A stretch of 56,918 nt of DNA from Accumulibacter sp. (GTDB lineage Bacteria; Pseudomonadota; Gammaproteobacteria; Burkholderiales; Rhodocyclaceae): contig NZ_JAMTDX010000051.1 in NCBI RefSeq assembly GCF_023806625.1, forward strand, positions 72,810 to 129,727, written 5' to 3'. Position 1 is the first letter of the stretch. Each line of letters begins with the position of its first letter. Both the position numbers and the translations under genes were made by a program. The notes under the pieces are model-generated. The model did not search any database and was not told the DNA's origin. It saw only the letters and a program-made list of their open reading frames with translations. Positions 8,865-17,840 of this stretch are shown piece after piece.

Positions 8865-9574
8865 CGACGCGCAGGCTGAACAAGCGCTACAAGGCGCGAA
8901 CGGTCGTCCATGACGTTTCCTTCGACGTCGTCAGCGGCGAAGTGGTCGGGCTGCTCGGGCCGAACGGCGCGGGAAAGACCACTTGCTTCTACATGGTCGT
9001 CGGCCTCATCGCCTGTGATGGTGGCGCCGTTCACCTCGACGACGTCGAGCTCACGCATCTGCCGATCCACCGACGTGCTCGCCTCGGAGTCTCGTATCTC
9101 CCGCAGGAGGCCTCCGTTTTCCGGAAGCTGACAGTCAGCGAGAACATTCGCGCAGTGCTCGAGTTGCAGCCGTTGTCGGGCGAAGAAATCGAGGCACGCG
9201 CGGAGAGACTGCTCGAGGAACTGCACATCGGCCACCTGCGCGCGAGCCCGGCGACGTCGCTTTCTGGAGGCGAGCGACGACGCGTCGAGATCGCCCGGGC
9301 GTTGGCCACCGAGCCACGGTTCATCCTCCTCGACGAGCCCTTCGCCGGAGTGGACCCGATCGCCGTTCTGGATATCCAGAAGATCATTCGCTTTCTGAAG
9401 GAACGAGGGATCGGTGTACTGATCACCGACCACAACGTGCGCGAGACGCTGGGCATCTGTGACCACGCCTACATCATCAACGAGGGTGGGGTGCTCGCTG
9501 CTGGCCGCCCGGACGAAATCATTTATAATGAAAACGTCCGGAAGGTGTATCTGGGCGAGAACTTTCGCCTCTGA
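8840..9574 (+). CDS. lptB: LPS export ABC transporter ATP-binding protein LptB
   Basis: ATPase of the LptB2FGC complex that extracts lipopolysaccharide from the inner membrane and drives it along the Lpt bridge. The 244-aa protein has Walker A GPNGAGKT (40-47), a Q-loop with [15 protein letters not shown], the ABC signature LSGGERRR, Walker [14 protein letters not shown] and switch His in [17 protein letters not shown] and the end [12 protein letters not shown] are LptB hallmarks. It is followed by rpoN as expected, but lptA and lptC, its usual upstream partners, are absent here and recX takes their place. Confidence 0.95.
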   Translation: MSDRQSRLTTRRLNKRYKARTVVHDVSFDVVSGEVVGLLGPNGAGKTTCFYMVVGLIACDGGAVHLDDVELTHLPIHRRARLGVSYLPQEASVFRKLTVSENIRAVLELQPLSGEEIEARAERLLEELHIGHLRASPATSLSGGERRRVEIARALATEPRFILLDEPFAGVDPIAVLDIQKIIRFLKERGIGVLITDHNVRETLGICDHAYIINEGGVLAAGRPDEIIYNENVRKVYLGENFRL

Positions 9575-9655
9575 GCCCGATGTGCCAAGGGCCCCAATTC
9601 GCGAACCATACGGGCGGTTTCCCATGCCCACGCAGTGGATTACCTGGTTCCGTAG

Positions 9656-11074
9656 ATGAAGCCATCCCTCCAGCTCAAACTCTCCCAGCATCTCGCATTG
9701 ACGCCGCAACTGCAGCAGTCGATCCGGCTGCTGCAGCTGTCTACGCTGGATCTCGAGCACGAACTGGAGAGATACCTGCAGGAGAACCCTCTGCTGGAAC
9801 GTGCCGACGAGTATTCGGTGGCCATTCCGGGCGGCGCCGAGAGGAGCGTCGATTCCGCTCGCGAAGAGTCGCTTGAAGAGGGCGGTGGGGAACCTGCTCT
9901 GGGTGGCGAGGAGAGCTGGCTTGACGACCAGGCTCGGGCATTCGGGTCATCGGGCTCCTTCGATGACGATCCCGAGAGCGACTATCAGGATGCGAAGGCA
10001 GCCAGCGTATCGCTGCGCGAGCATCTGCTGAGCCAGCTCGGCCTGCTGACCGTTTCGGAGCGGGATCGCGTCCTGGTGCGCTGCCTTATCGAAGCCGTCG
10101 ATGACGACGGCTATCTCACGCAGTCGCTCGAGGAACTGGCCGAGGCGATGCCCGGAGAGTTCGAGATCGACCAGGACGAGCTGCAGATTGCGCTCAGGTA
10201 TCTGCAGAATTTTGATCCCACGGGAGTCGGGGCGCGCAGCGCTCAGGAGTGCCTGCTGCTGCAACTGGAGTCGCTGCCTGCGGATTCGACGTGTCTGCTG
10301 GCACAGCAGATCGTCCGCCAGCATCTCGATCTGCTGGCCAGCCACGATTTTCAGAGGCTGAGGAAGCAGATCGGTTGCGAGGAGGACGAGTTGCGCGCTG
10401 CGCACCTGCTGATCTGCAGTCTCAATCCGCGGCCGGGGGCCATCCATGCCTCACCGGACATCCGTTACATCACGCCGGACGTGGTCGTGCGCAAGCTTCG
10501 TGGTCAGTGGTCGGTGAACGTCAATGCCGATGCCTACCCGCGGCTGCGGATCAACAGCCTGTACGCCCAGATTCTGTCCAGGCAGCGCGGTTCCGGGCTT
10601 GCCGGTCAACTGCAGGAAGCCCGCTGGCTGATCAGGAATGTCCAGCAAAGGTTCGACACGATCCTCCGCGTCGCCCAGGCGATTGTCGATCGCCAGCGAC
10701 AGTTTCTCGATCACGGCGAAGTGGCCATGCGCCCGCTGGTTCTCCGCGAGATTGCCGACGCTCTCGGGTTGCACGAGTCGACGATCTCGCGGGTGACCAC
10801 GCAGAAGTACATGGCGACGCCGCGCGGGATCTTCGAGCTGAAGTATTTCTTTGGCAGCCACGTCGGCACGGAAGCCGGCGGGGCCTGCTCGGCGACCGCG
10901 ATTCGCGCCCTGATCAAGCAGATGATCAGCGCCGAAGAGCCCAGGAAGCCCCTCTCGGATAGCCAGATCGCCGAGATCCTTGGCCAGCAGGGCATTGTCG
11001 TGGCACGGCGAACGATTGCAAAATACCGTGAAGCGCTCAATATCCCGCCGGTCAGTTTACGCAAGTCCATTTAA
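9656..11074 (+). CDS. rpoN: RNA polymerase sigma-54 factor
   Basis: Sigma-54 directs RNA polymerase to -24/-12 promoters that need enhancer-binding ATPases. The 472-aa protein has the Gln/Leu-rich region I ([23 protein letters not shown]), an acidic region II, core-binding and helix-turn-helix regions ([17 protein letters not shown]), and a RpoN box [10 protein letters not shown] at 450-459 that reads the -24 element. It lies 81 nt after lptB and 17 nt before hpf, the conserved lptB-rpoN-hpf-ptsN block. Confidence 0.97.
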   Translation: MKPSLQLKLSQHLALTPQLQQSIRLLQLSTLDLEHELERYLQENPLLERADEYSVAIPGGAERSVDSAREESLEEGGGEPALGGEESWLDDQARAFGSSGSFDDDPESDYQDAKAASVSLREHLLSQLGLLTVSERDRVLVRCLIEAVDDDGYLTQSLEELAEAMPGEFEIDQDELQIALRYLQNFDPTGVGARSAQECLLLQLESLPADSTCLLAQQIVRQHLDLLASHDFQRLRKQIGCEEDELRAAHLLICSLNPRPGAIHASPDIRYITPDVVVRKLRGQWSVNVNADAYPRLRINSLYAQILSRQRGSGLAGQLQEARWLIRNVQQRFDTILRVAQAIVDRQRQFLDHGEVAMRPLVLREIADALGLHESTISRVTTQKYMATPRGIFELKYFFGSHVGTEAGGACSATAIRALIKQMISAEEPRKPLSDSQIAEILGQQGIVVARRTIAKYREALNIPPVSLRKSI

Positions 11075-11091
11075 GAACAAGGAGCCACATC

Positions 11092-11418
11092 ATGAACCTG
11101 CAAGTCAGTGGACACCACCTCGAGATCACTCCGGCGTTGCGCGATTACGTGACAGGCAAGCTCGAACGGGTTGCCCGGCACTTTGACAACGTGATCGACA
11201 TCAGTGTGATCCTCTCGGTGGACAAGCTGAAACAGAAAGCTGAGGTGACCGTTCATCTTGCGGGCAAGGACGTCTATGTCGAATCCGTGGACGAAGACCT
11301 CTACGCGGCCATCGACGGACTGGCCGACAAGCTGGACCGCCAGGTCCAGAAGTACAAGCAGAAGCTGCAGGATCACCACCGCGGAAACAAGATCTCGGAC
11401 CACATCGGGGCCGAATGA
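11092..11418 (+). CDS. hpf: Ribosome hibernation promoting factor, short form
   Basis: Binds the 30S decoding region and promotes 100S ribosome dimers in stationary phase. The 108-aa protein has the HPF/YfiA fold sequence: [48 protein letters not shown] and [23 protein letters not shown]. It lacks the long C-terminal dimerisation domain of long HPF. ATG follows AAGGAGCC. It is positioned between rpoN and ptsN as in most gamma- and betaproteobacteria. Confidence 0.95.
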   Translation: MNLQVSGHHLEITPALRDYVTGKLERVARHFDNVIDISVILSVDKLKQKAEVTVHLAGKDVYVESVDEDLYAAIDGLADKLDRQVQKYKQKLQDHHRGNKISDHIGAE

Positions 11419-11521
11419 TCGATCGGCGGTCCGCGCAAGGCCGAACAGCCGGGGCCGTCGTCTGTTCCTTGCGTCCTGCTGTCCGAAGCCATCCACGTCC
11501 GCCTTTTCGGGTCTTTGTCGT

Positions 11522-11968
11522 ATGAGCCAGATCACCCAACTCCTCCCGCTCGAAAACATCCTCCTGGATCTCGAAGCGAGCAGCAAGAAGCGCGTTTTCG
11601 AGCACGTCGGGCTTCTTTTCGAAAACTATCTCGGGATCGCGCGCAGCACGGTTTTCGACAGTCTGTTCGCGCGTGAAAAGCTCGGCTCCACCGGCCTCGG
11701 ACAGGGGGTGGCCATACCGCACGGGCGGATCAAGGGCCTCCGGGACGCCACCGGAGCCTTTCTCCGCCTGGCTACGCCGGTGCCCTTCGATTCACCCGAC
11801 GGCAAGCCCGTTTCGCTGCTGTTCATCCTCCTGGTGCCCGAGGTCGCTACCGAGCAGCACCTGCAGATCCTCTCGGAACTGGCGCAGCACTTCTCGGACC
11901 GGACTTGCCGCGAGGCGCTGGCCAGAGCACCCGATGCAGCAACCGTCCGCAAGATCTTCGCCGATTGA
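11522..11968 (+). CDS. ptsN: Nitrogen-PTS EIIA component PtsN
   Basis: Regulatory EIIA of the nitrogen phosphotransferase system; it takes phosphate from NPr and controls potassium transport and other targets. The 148-aa protein has the PTS EIIA type-2 sequence with phosphorylated His67 in GVAIPHGRI, preceded by REKLGSTGLG and followed by VSLLFILLVPE. Start ATG 11522 gives MSQITQLLPLENI, the usual N-terminus. It is followed after 243 nt by hprK, which fits a regulatory PTS without sugar permeases in this window. Confidence 0.95.
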   Translation: MSQITQLLPLENILLDLEASSKKRVFEHVGLLFENYLGIARSTVFDSLFAREKLGSTGLGQGVAIPHGRIKGLRDATGAFLRLATPVPFDSPDGKPVSLLFILLVPEVATEQHLQILSELAQHFSDRTCREALARAPDAATVRKIFAD

Positions 11969-12211
11969 CCGGGCTTCCGGGGAAACGCTCATCGAGCTGG
12001 CGGGATGTGCGGAACGATCGACAGGTCGTTTCGGCGACCGCGAGGCGTCGATCGGCCGTGTCCTGCGCGCTGCGGTGCCTCCGGGCCGTTGCCGGCTCAC
12101 TCGCTTTCGCATCCTTGCCGCTCGCTCGTCTGCCTGCGCGCAGGAGACTCTGCGCAATCTGATGGACAGCGCTGACCGCCTCTTCGGCGACTCGACTCCG
12201 GGGCTCCGAGC

Positions 12212-13156
12212 ATGAGCGCCGAGCGGCAGTTCAGCGTTGCCCAGCTTTACGAGGACCATCGGGAAAAGCTGAAGCTTTCCTGGGTCGTCGCGGTCGGTGT
12301 CGACCGCCAGATAGAGTTGAGGGAACAGGGCTACTTCGGGGCCGACGTGGTCGGCCATCTGAACCTGATCCATCCCGAGCGGCTCCAGGTCATTGGACGG
12401 GCGGAAAATGCCTGGGGTTGCCGGGTGACGCCCGAGCGTCTACGCTTTCAGGTCAAGGAGCTGATGGCTGCCAGGCCCCCCGCCCTGATCGTCGCCGACG
12501 ACGTCGAGATCCTGCCGGCGATCCGCGAGGCCTGCGAGTCGACGGCGACGCCGCTGTTTACGAGTCCGAAGCCGTGCTCGGCGGTCATCGACCTGCTGCG
12601 CATCTATCTTTCACGACGGCTGGCCGGCTTCACCTCGGTGCACGGCGTTCTGATGGACGTCTTCGGAATGGGCGTGCTGATCACTGGAGATTCGGGCGTT
12701 GGCAAGAGCGAACTGGCTCTCGAACTGATTTCCCGCGGGCACGGCCTGGTTGCCGACGACGTCGTCGAACTCGCCTGTATCGCGCCGACGACGATCGAAG
12801 GGCGCTGCCCGAGCATGCTGCGTGACTACCTCGAAGTGCGCGGCCTCGGCCTTCTCAATATCCGCACGATTTTTGGCGAGACCGCGTCACGCCGCAAGAT
12901 GAAGCTCAAGCTGATTGCGCATCTGCAACGCCCGCTGGGCAGTGCCGATGGTCCGCGCTTGCCACTCGACGCGCAGTCGCAGGAGATTCTCGGTGTGCCG
13001 ATCCGCAAGGTCGTGATTCCCGTCGCCGCGGGGCGCAACATCGCCGTTCTGCTCGAAGCCGCGGTGCGGAACAGCATCCTGCAACTGCGTGGTATCGACA
13101 GTATGGGGGATTTCATCAACCGACAGCAGCAGGCGCTTCTCGACGATGACCTGTAG
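12212..13156 (+). CDS. hprK: HPr kinase/phosphorylase
   Basis: Bifunctional enzyme that phosphorylates or dephosphorylates a Ser on HPr/NPr. The 314-aa protein has the N-terminal Mur-ligase-like domain, conserved His144 (SVHGVLMDV), P-loop GDSGVGKS at 159-166, and the HprK signature LEVRGLGLLNI near residue 210. Its place after ptsN is conserved in betaproteobacteria. The gene expected next, rapZ, is not downstream; a ubiquinone-type hydroxylase is found instead. Confidence 0.95.
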   Translation: MSAERQFSVAQLYEDHREKLKLSWVVAVGVDRQIELREQGYFGADVVGHLNLIHPERLQVIGRAENAWGCRVTPERLRFQVKELMAARPPALIVADDVEILPAIREACESTATPLFTSPKPCSAVIDLLRIYLSRRLAGFTSVHGVLMDVFGMGVLITGDSGVGKSELALELISRGHGLVADDVVELACIAPTTIEGRCPSMLRDYLEVRGLGLLNIRTIFGETASRRKMKLKLIAHLQRPLGSADGPRLPLDAQSQEILGVPIRKVVIPVAAGRNIAVLLEAAVRNSILQLRGIDSMGDFINRQQQALLDDDL

Positions 13157-13252
13157 CGGCCGCGGGTTCGAAATGCGCACGAATCCGCGGAACAGCGCGG
13201 GGTGGCCGCGGTCTCCCGCGAGGTCGTGCCTGCCGGCGGGCAGGCCGAGCTG

Positions 13253-14422
13253 ATGCAGCCAGCCGAGTTCGACGTCCTGATCGTCGGCGGCGGGCTGGCC
13301 GGCCTCTCGTTGGCCTGTGCGCTGCGAGACGCACGTCTGAGGCTGGCGCTGGTCGAGCAGTTTCCGCCGCGGCCGGTTTCTGGCTGGGATGCACGGGTGT
13401 ACGCGATCTCGCCCGCCAATGTCGACTTGCTCAGCGACATCGGCGTGTGGAGACATCTCCCAGCCGAGCGGATGGCGCCGATCCGGGCGATGGAGGTGTA
13501 CGGCGACGGCGGTGCCAGGCTGGACTTTTCGGCGTACGAGACGGGGATTGACGAACTCGGCTGGATACTCGAGTCCTCGCTGATCGCCGGCGAGCTCTGG
13601 GAGAACGTCAAACGGCAGAGCAATCTCACGCTTTTCTGTCCCGGCAGCCCCGCGAGTCTAAGTGCCGGCCCCGATGCCGCAGTCCTGACGCTGGCTGATC
13701 GCACGCTGCTCAGGGCGCGGCTGCTGGTCGGTGCCGACGGCAGGGATTCCTGGGTCAGAGAGGCGCTCGGCTTGCGCGCCTTCGAGAGCGATTACCACGA
13801 GAAGGGCGTGGTCGCCAACTTCGCATGCCAGCGCGCCCACCGGGGCATCGCCAGACAGTGGTTTCGTGACGACGGAGTGCTCGCCTGGTTGCCGCTACCC
13901 GGCGACCGGATTTCGATCGTCTGGTCGACCTCGACGGAGAAGGCCGAGGAAATGCTTGGTCTGACGCCTGACCAGCTGTGCGCCAAGGTTGCGGCTGCCG
14001 GCCACGGTGCGCTCGGTGGGCTGACCCTGTTGACTCCGCCAGCAGCGTTTCCCTTGCGCCTGATGCTCGTTCCACGGATCATCGGGCCTCGCCTGGCTCT
14101 GCTCGGCGATGCGGCGCACGCGATTCACCCGCTGTCTGGCCACGGCATCAACCTGGGACTGCAGGACGCCAGGTCGCTGGCTGGACTGCTCACGCGCGTG
14201 CCGGAGTGGCAGGACGTCGGTGCCGAGCGTCTGCTGCAGCGCTATCAGCGCCAGCGGCGGGAAGAGACCTTGCTGCTGCAGTGCGTCACGCACGCACTTC
14301 ACGATCTCTTCGCGAGTCGATGGCCAGGATTGCGGACTCTGCGGAACCTTGGCATGAGGTTGACTGACCAAGTGCCGGTTGTCAAGAATTTACTCGTGCG
14401 TTACGCGACCGGCATCGTCTGA
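13253..14422 (+). CDS. FAD-dependent hydroxylase, UbiH/UbiF/VisC family
   Basis: Probably hydroxylates a ring position during ubiquinone synthesis. The 389-aa protein has the Rossmann FAD motif DVLIVGGGLAGLSLACAL at its N-terminus, VGADGRDSWVREALG (DG motif), and the second FAD site LLGDAAHAIHPLSGHGINLGLQDA that defines the UbiH family. The ATG at 13253 is preferred over an upstream GTG (13202) because the FAD motif then starts within ten residues; its RBS is weak. Position specificity (C5, C6 or C1) cannot be read from sequence. It is followed by dsbC, with 175 nt between. Confidence 0.85.
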   Translation: MQPAEFDVLIVGGGLAGLSLACALRDARLRLALVEQFPPRPVSGWDARVYAISPANVDLLSDIGVWRHLPAERMAPIRAMEVYGDGGARLDFSAYETGIDELGWILESSLIAGELWENVKRQSNLTLFCPGSPASLSAGPDAAVLTLADRTLLRARLLVGADGRDSWVREALGLRAFESDYHEKGVVANFACQRAHRGIARQWFRDDGVLAWLPLPGDRISIVWSTSTEKAEEMLGLTPDQLCAKVAAAGHGALGGLTLLTPPAAFPLRLMLVPRIIGPRLALLGDAAHAIHPLSGHGINLGLQDARSLAGLLTRVPEWQDVGAERLLQRYQRQRREETLLLQCVTHALHDLFASRWPGLRTLRNLGMRLTDQVPVVKNLLVRYATGIV

Positions 14423-14597
14423 GCGGCTTCCCGACCCCGGGCAGGCCATCGGGCAATGGTCGCCACTCGGCGGGATACCCGGTGCCAACGAACGACTCGA
14501 ATTGCAGATGGACGCGCGAGACGTCGGCGATTGGGTAGCGCCGCGGATCGGCCGCGCAGCGGATTCATTCTCACTATTTCTGACCCGGAGAAGCCAC

Positions 14598-15305
14598 ATG
14601 TACAGCAAGTTGATGCCCCTGCTCTGCAGCGCAGTGCTGAGCCTGTCCAGCCACGCAGATGAGGCGTCGGTCAAGAAGGCGGTGGAGAGCAGGCTCGGTG
14701 CGACTGTCGTCAGCATAACGAAGTCTCCCTATCTCGGCCTCTACGAAGTTTACGTCGATGGCCAGATCGTTTACACCGATGACAAGGTGTCTGCGTTGCT
14801 AATCGGCTCGCTGATCGACGGAAAGACGATGAAGAACGTCACTGACGAGCGCATGCAGAAGCTGACGGCGATCCGGTTTTCGGACCTTCCTCTGAATCTG
14901 GCGGTGAAACAGGTCCGCGGCGACGGCAAGCGCGTCTTTGCCACTTTCGAGGACCCCAACTGCGGCTACTGCAAGAAGATGGCCAGGGAAATGGCCAAGC
15001 TGGACAACGTGACGATCTACACTTTCCTCTATCCGATCCTCTCGCCCGACTCGCTCGAGAAATCCAACCAGATCTGGTGCGCGCCGGATCGGGCCAAGGC
15101 CTGGAACGAATGGATGATTGAGGGCAAGGTGCCGCCCGGCAAAGGCGACTGTGACACCACGGCGGTCAGGAAGTCCGTCGAGACAGGGCGGAAGCTGGCG
15201 ATCAACGGAACACCGACGATCTTCTTCGCCGACGGGGAGCGAGTACCCGGCGCGATCCCGCTGGCGCGGATCGAACAGAAACTCGCCCAGGCACAGTCCC
15301 GATGA
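14598..15305 (+). CDS. dsbC: Periplasmic thiol:disulfide interchange protein DsbC
   Basis: Disulfide isomerase of the periplasm. The 235-aa protein has a signal peptide (MYSKLMPLLCSAVLSLSSHA), an N-terminal dimerisation domain (about 22-80) and a thioredoxin domain with CGYC at 122-125 and cis-Pro in NGTPTIFF. Two further Cys (in QIWCAP and GDCD) match the structural disulfide of DsbC. ATG 14598 chosen for the signal peptide. Confidence 0.92.
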   Translation: MYSKLMPLLCSAVLSLSSHADEASVKKAVESRLGATVVSITKSPYLGLYEVYVDGQIVYTDDKVSALLIGSLIDGKTMKNVTDERMQKLTAIRFSDLPLNLAVKQVRGDGKRVFATFEDPNCGYCKKMAREMAKLDNVTIYTFLYPILSPDSLEKSNQIWCAPDRAKAWNEWMIEGKVPPGKGDCDTTAVRKSVETGRKLAINGTPTIFFADGERVPGAIPLARIEQKLAQAQSR

Positions 15306-15403
15306 ATGCCGTGGCCTGATCGGCACGCTCTTCGAGCGAATTCGACAAGAAACCTTGCGGCTCTCGGGTCAGCGGAGCCGAAGGTCATCCGACGGTCGCG
15401 GCT

Positions 15404-16594
15404 TCAGTCCCGGCTGAACGGAAACACCTGTCGCCGATAGTTTACCGACAGTGCGGCGACCAGCGGGTGCTCGATCAGTCGTCGGCCGATTTCGGCCTCC
15501 ATGCGGCTGGCCGCGGACGCATCGGCGAGTGCTTCGCCCGGCAGGTAGACTTCAGCCTCGATTCGCCCGCCGAGGTAATGCAGGACGAGCCGTGCAGGAC
15601 CGGGCAGGTCGGCCAGAGCAGGAGTCAGCAGGCTCATCAGTTCGCTGCGCGTCGGCAGCCCCTTGAGGGAACCGTCATGATCCACGTCGTCGGCGACGTC
15701 TACATGGACGAGAACGTCCGACACCGACTCGTGGCTTTCGAGCACGCGTTGACGGGTCAATTCGGCGATGTGGTGTCCTTCTGAGACGCTGATCCGGGGG
15801 TCCACACAAACGTGTGCGTCGACCAGTGAGCGGTGGGCCATTCGCCGGGTGCGCAGATCATGCAGACTGGTCACTCCGGGCGTGTCGACGATCACCTGGC
15901 GGATGCTGGTGACTTCCTCGACCGACAGGCCCGTGTCGATCAGTTCCTGGAGCGCATCCCAGGCGAAGACGACGCCCATCCGGACGATCATGAAACCGAC
16001 GATGATCGCGGCGACCGAGTCGGCGAAGTTGTAGCCGCCCAGGTTACCGATGATCCCGACGGCGACGACCAGAGACGACGCAGCGTCGGATCGCGCATGC
16101 CACGCGTTGGCGATCAACATCGGGGAGCGCAGCCGTTCGCCCACATGCAGCATGTAACGGAACAGCCCCTCCTTCGCCACGAGTGCCAGGATCGCAGTCC
16201 ACAGGGCGAGCGGCGCGACTGCCGGGAGACTGTCGAGGTTCTCGAGCTTGACTGCGGCACTCCAGATGATCCCCGCGCCGGTTGCCGCCAGGATTGCGCC
16301 GAGGGCGAACGAGGCGGCGGTCTCGATTCGCGCATGGCCGTAGGGATGGCTCTCGTCGGCGGGATCCTTGCTGTGGTGGGCGGCAAACAGGACGAGGAAG
16401 TCGCAGACCAGGTCGGACAACGAATGCAGGCCGTCGGCGATCAGACCCTGAGAGTGCGCGATGATCCCGGCGACCACCTGGGCCGCGGTCAGGAACACGT
16501 TGACCATCACGCTGACCCACGTGACGCGCTGGGTCATGCCGTGCCGTCCCGGATCGTCGAAGGAGACTCCGGATGGATTCTTCTGGGCGTTCAT
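15404..16594 (-). CDS. Cation diffusion facilitator family transporter
   Basis: Proton-coupled efflux of divalent metal ions at the inner membrane. The 396-aa protein has six predicted membrane helices with the CDF motifs ADGLHSLSDLVCDF (helix 2), HPYGHARIET and NAWHARSDAASS (helix 5), supplying the His/Asp metal sites. A C-terminal cytoplasmic domain (about 230-396) is longer than usual and may be bipartite. ATG at 16594 follows GGAGGTG. Substrate (Zn, Fe, Mn or Co) cannot be fixed from sequence. It is a single-gene unit, convergent with dsbC. Confidence 0.88.
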   Translation of the reverse strand: MNAQKNPSGVSFDDPGRHGMTQRVTWVSVMVNVFLTAAQVVAGIIAHSQGLIADGLHSLSDLVCDFLVLFAAHHSKDPADESHPYGHARIETAASFALGAILAATGAGIIWSAAVKLENLDSLPAVAPLALWTAILALVAKEGLFRYMLHVGERLRSPMLIANAWHARSDAASSLVVAVGIIGNLGGYNFADSVAAIIVGFMIVRMGVVFAWDALQELIDTGLSVEEVTSIRQVIVDTPGVTSLHDLRTRRMAHRSLVDAHVCVDPRISVSEGHHIAELTRQRVLESHESVSDVLVHVDVADDVDHDGSLKGLPTRSELMSLLTPALADLPGPARLVLHYLGGRIEAEVYLPGEALADASAASRMEAEIGRRLIEHPLVAALSVNYRRQVFPFSRD

Positions 16595-16858
16595 GGCGGC
16601 ACCTCCGCGTCTGGGCTGACCACAAATTCTAGCGCAACACCGCGGCCCAGTCCATTGGCATCAAGGTCGAGCGAAATCCGGCCAATGCCGACGGCCGAAG
16701 ATGCCCATCCCCCGGGGTGGTCCGGCGCGCAGCATGCCCCAGGAAGCCCCGCCTTCGCTCTCACCTGCCGATCTTCATGTCTCGTCGTTCGCTCCAGGAG
16801 GGAAAGGCCCCGTCCCTTCCCTGACGCCTGGACCATCGGCCAGCTCGTAAGGATTTCT

Positions 16859-17746
16859 TCACAACTTCTGGCGCGGGGTGCTTCGGGCGGCAGTCCTGGC
16901 TTCGCCGAGCAGCCCGGGGACCAGCTCCGCGGGTAGCGCCAGTCGGTCGATCAGCGCCTCGCGGCCGAGGTTCAGCAGTCGCTCGACGGCCTCGAGGTCT
17001 TCGCCAAGGTTGGGCTCCGTCCACCCGCTGATCGAGTGACGAGCAAAACGGACGGCGTAGTGGACGACCCGCGCCCTGGCATGCTCCGCGTTGCGCTCGT
17101 CGATCAGCGTGATCAGCAATTCGGGGAGGTGCCAGGCCTGGCACAGGGCGAGTTGCAGTTCGGCCAGCCGCAAACCGAGCACCTGCTGCTCGGCACGCTC
17201 GCCTCGCGATCGGTCCCAGTCTCGCTGGCGCCGGCGGACTTCGGTCATCAATTCCGGCGCGAGGCAGCCGAGCAGGATTTCGGCGAGGTCGTGGAGCAGC
17301 GCGGCGAGGGCGACCTCCTCGGCATTCAGGTCGTAACGATGGATCGCCCACTCGTGGGCGTAGCGCGAAGCACGTTGCGCGCGCAGGATGAGTTGGAGGG
17401 CGCTGAGCAGCGCCGGCCGCTGACCACCGAACAGGCCTTCGACTGTCGGCAGATCGGCGAATCTTCGGAGGAAGGGTTCAACCCCGATCAGCATCACCGC
17501 ACTGGTCACGCTGGTGATGTCGCTGCGCAGCCGGCCGGGAACAGCCGTCTGGATCGAGGCGAGAACCCTGGCGGCAAGCAACGGGTCCTGCTGGACGATG
17601 CCGGCGATCTCCCGTCCGCCGATCCGTGCCACGTTTCGCCGGACCTCATCGAGGCGCCGCGCCGTCTGCCGGAGAACCGGAATGCTTTCCCTGTCGAGAG
17701 AGAGGAGCCAGCCGCCGACGTCCATGCGCGCCTTCTGATCGACCAT
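16859..17746 (-). CDS. HDOD domain protein
   Basis: A 295-aa protein with an HDOD domain, a catalytically inactive relative of HD phosphohydrolases found in bacterial signalling. Seen are IAGIVQQDPLLAARVL near residue 45, ITSVTSAVMLIGVEPFLR, AALLHDLAEILL near 135 and LGLRLAELQLALCQAWHLPELL. Start ATG 17746 has GAGGGG seven bases upstream; the longer frame adds only low-complexity sequence. No output domain is attached, and its partner is unknown. Confidence 0.82.
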   Translation of the reverse strand: MVDQKARMDVGGWLLSLDRESIPVLRQTARRLDEVRRNVARIGGREIAGIVQQDPLLAARVLASIQTAVPGRLRSDITSVTSAVMLIGVEPFLRRFADLPTVEGLFGGQRPALLSALQLILRAQRASRYAHEWAIHRYDLNAEEVALAALLHDLAEILLGCLAPELMTEVRRRQRDWDRSRGERAEQQVLGLRLAELQLALCQAWHLPELLITLIDERNAEHARARVVHYAVRFARHSISGWTEPNLGEDLEAVERLLNLGREALIDRLALPAELVPGLLGEARTAARSTPRQKL

Positions 17747-17840
17747 CAAGTTCCCCTCGTCCGCAGCTCGACGGCGAAAGCCGTTCGCTGGCGATCGTGC
17801 CACCCGCCGCCCGGTCGCGAGGCAACCAGGCCGTTGCGAC

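Noticed and set aside
16595-16858. Small minus-strand ORF between the CDF transporter and HDOD genes
   Set aside because: No RBS, no domain, atypical composition; read as intergenic.
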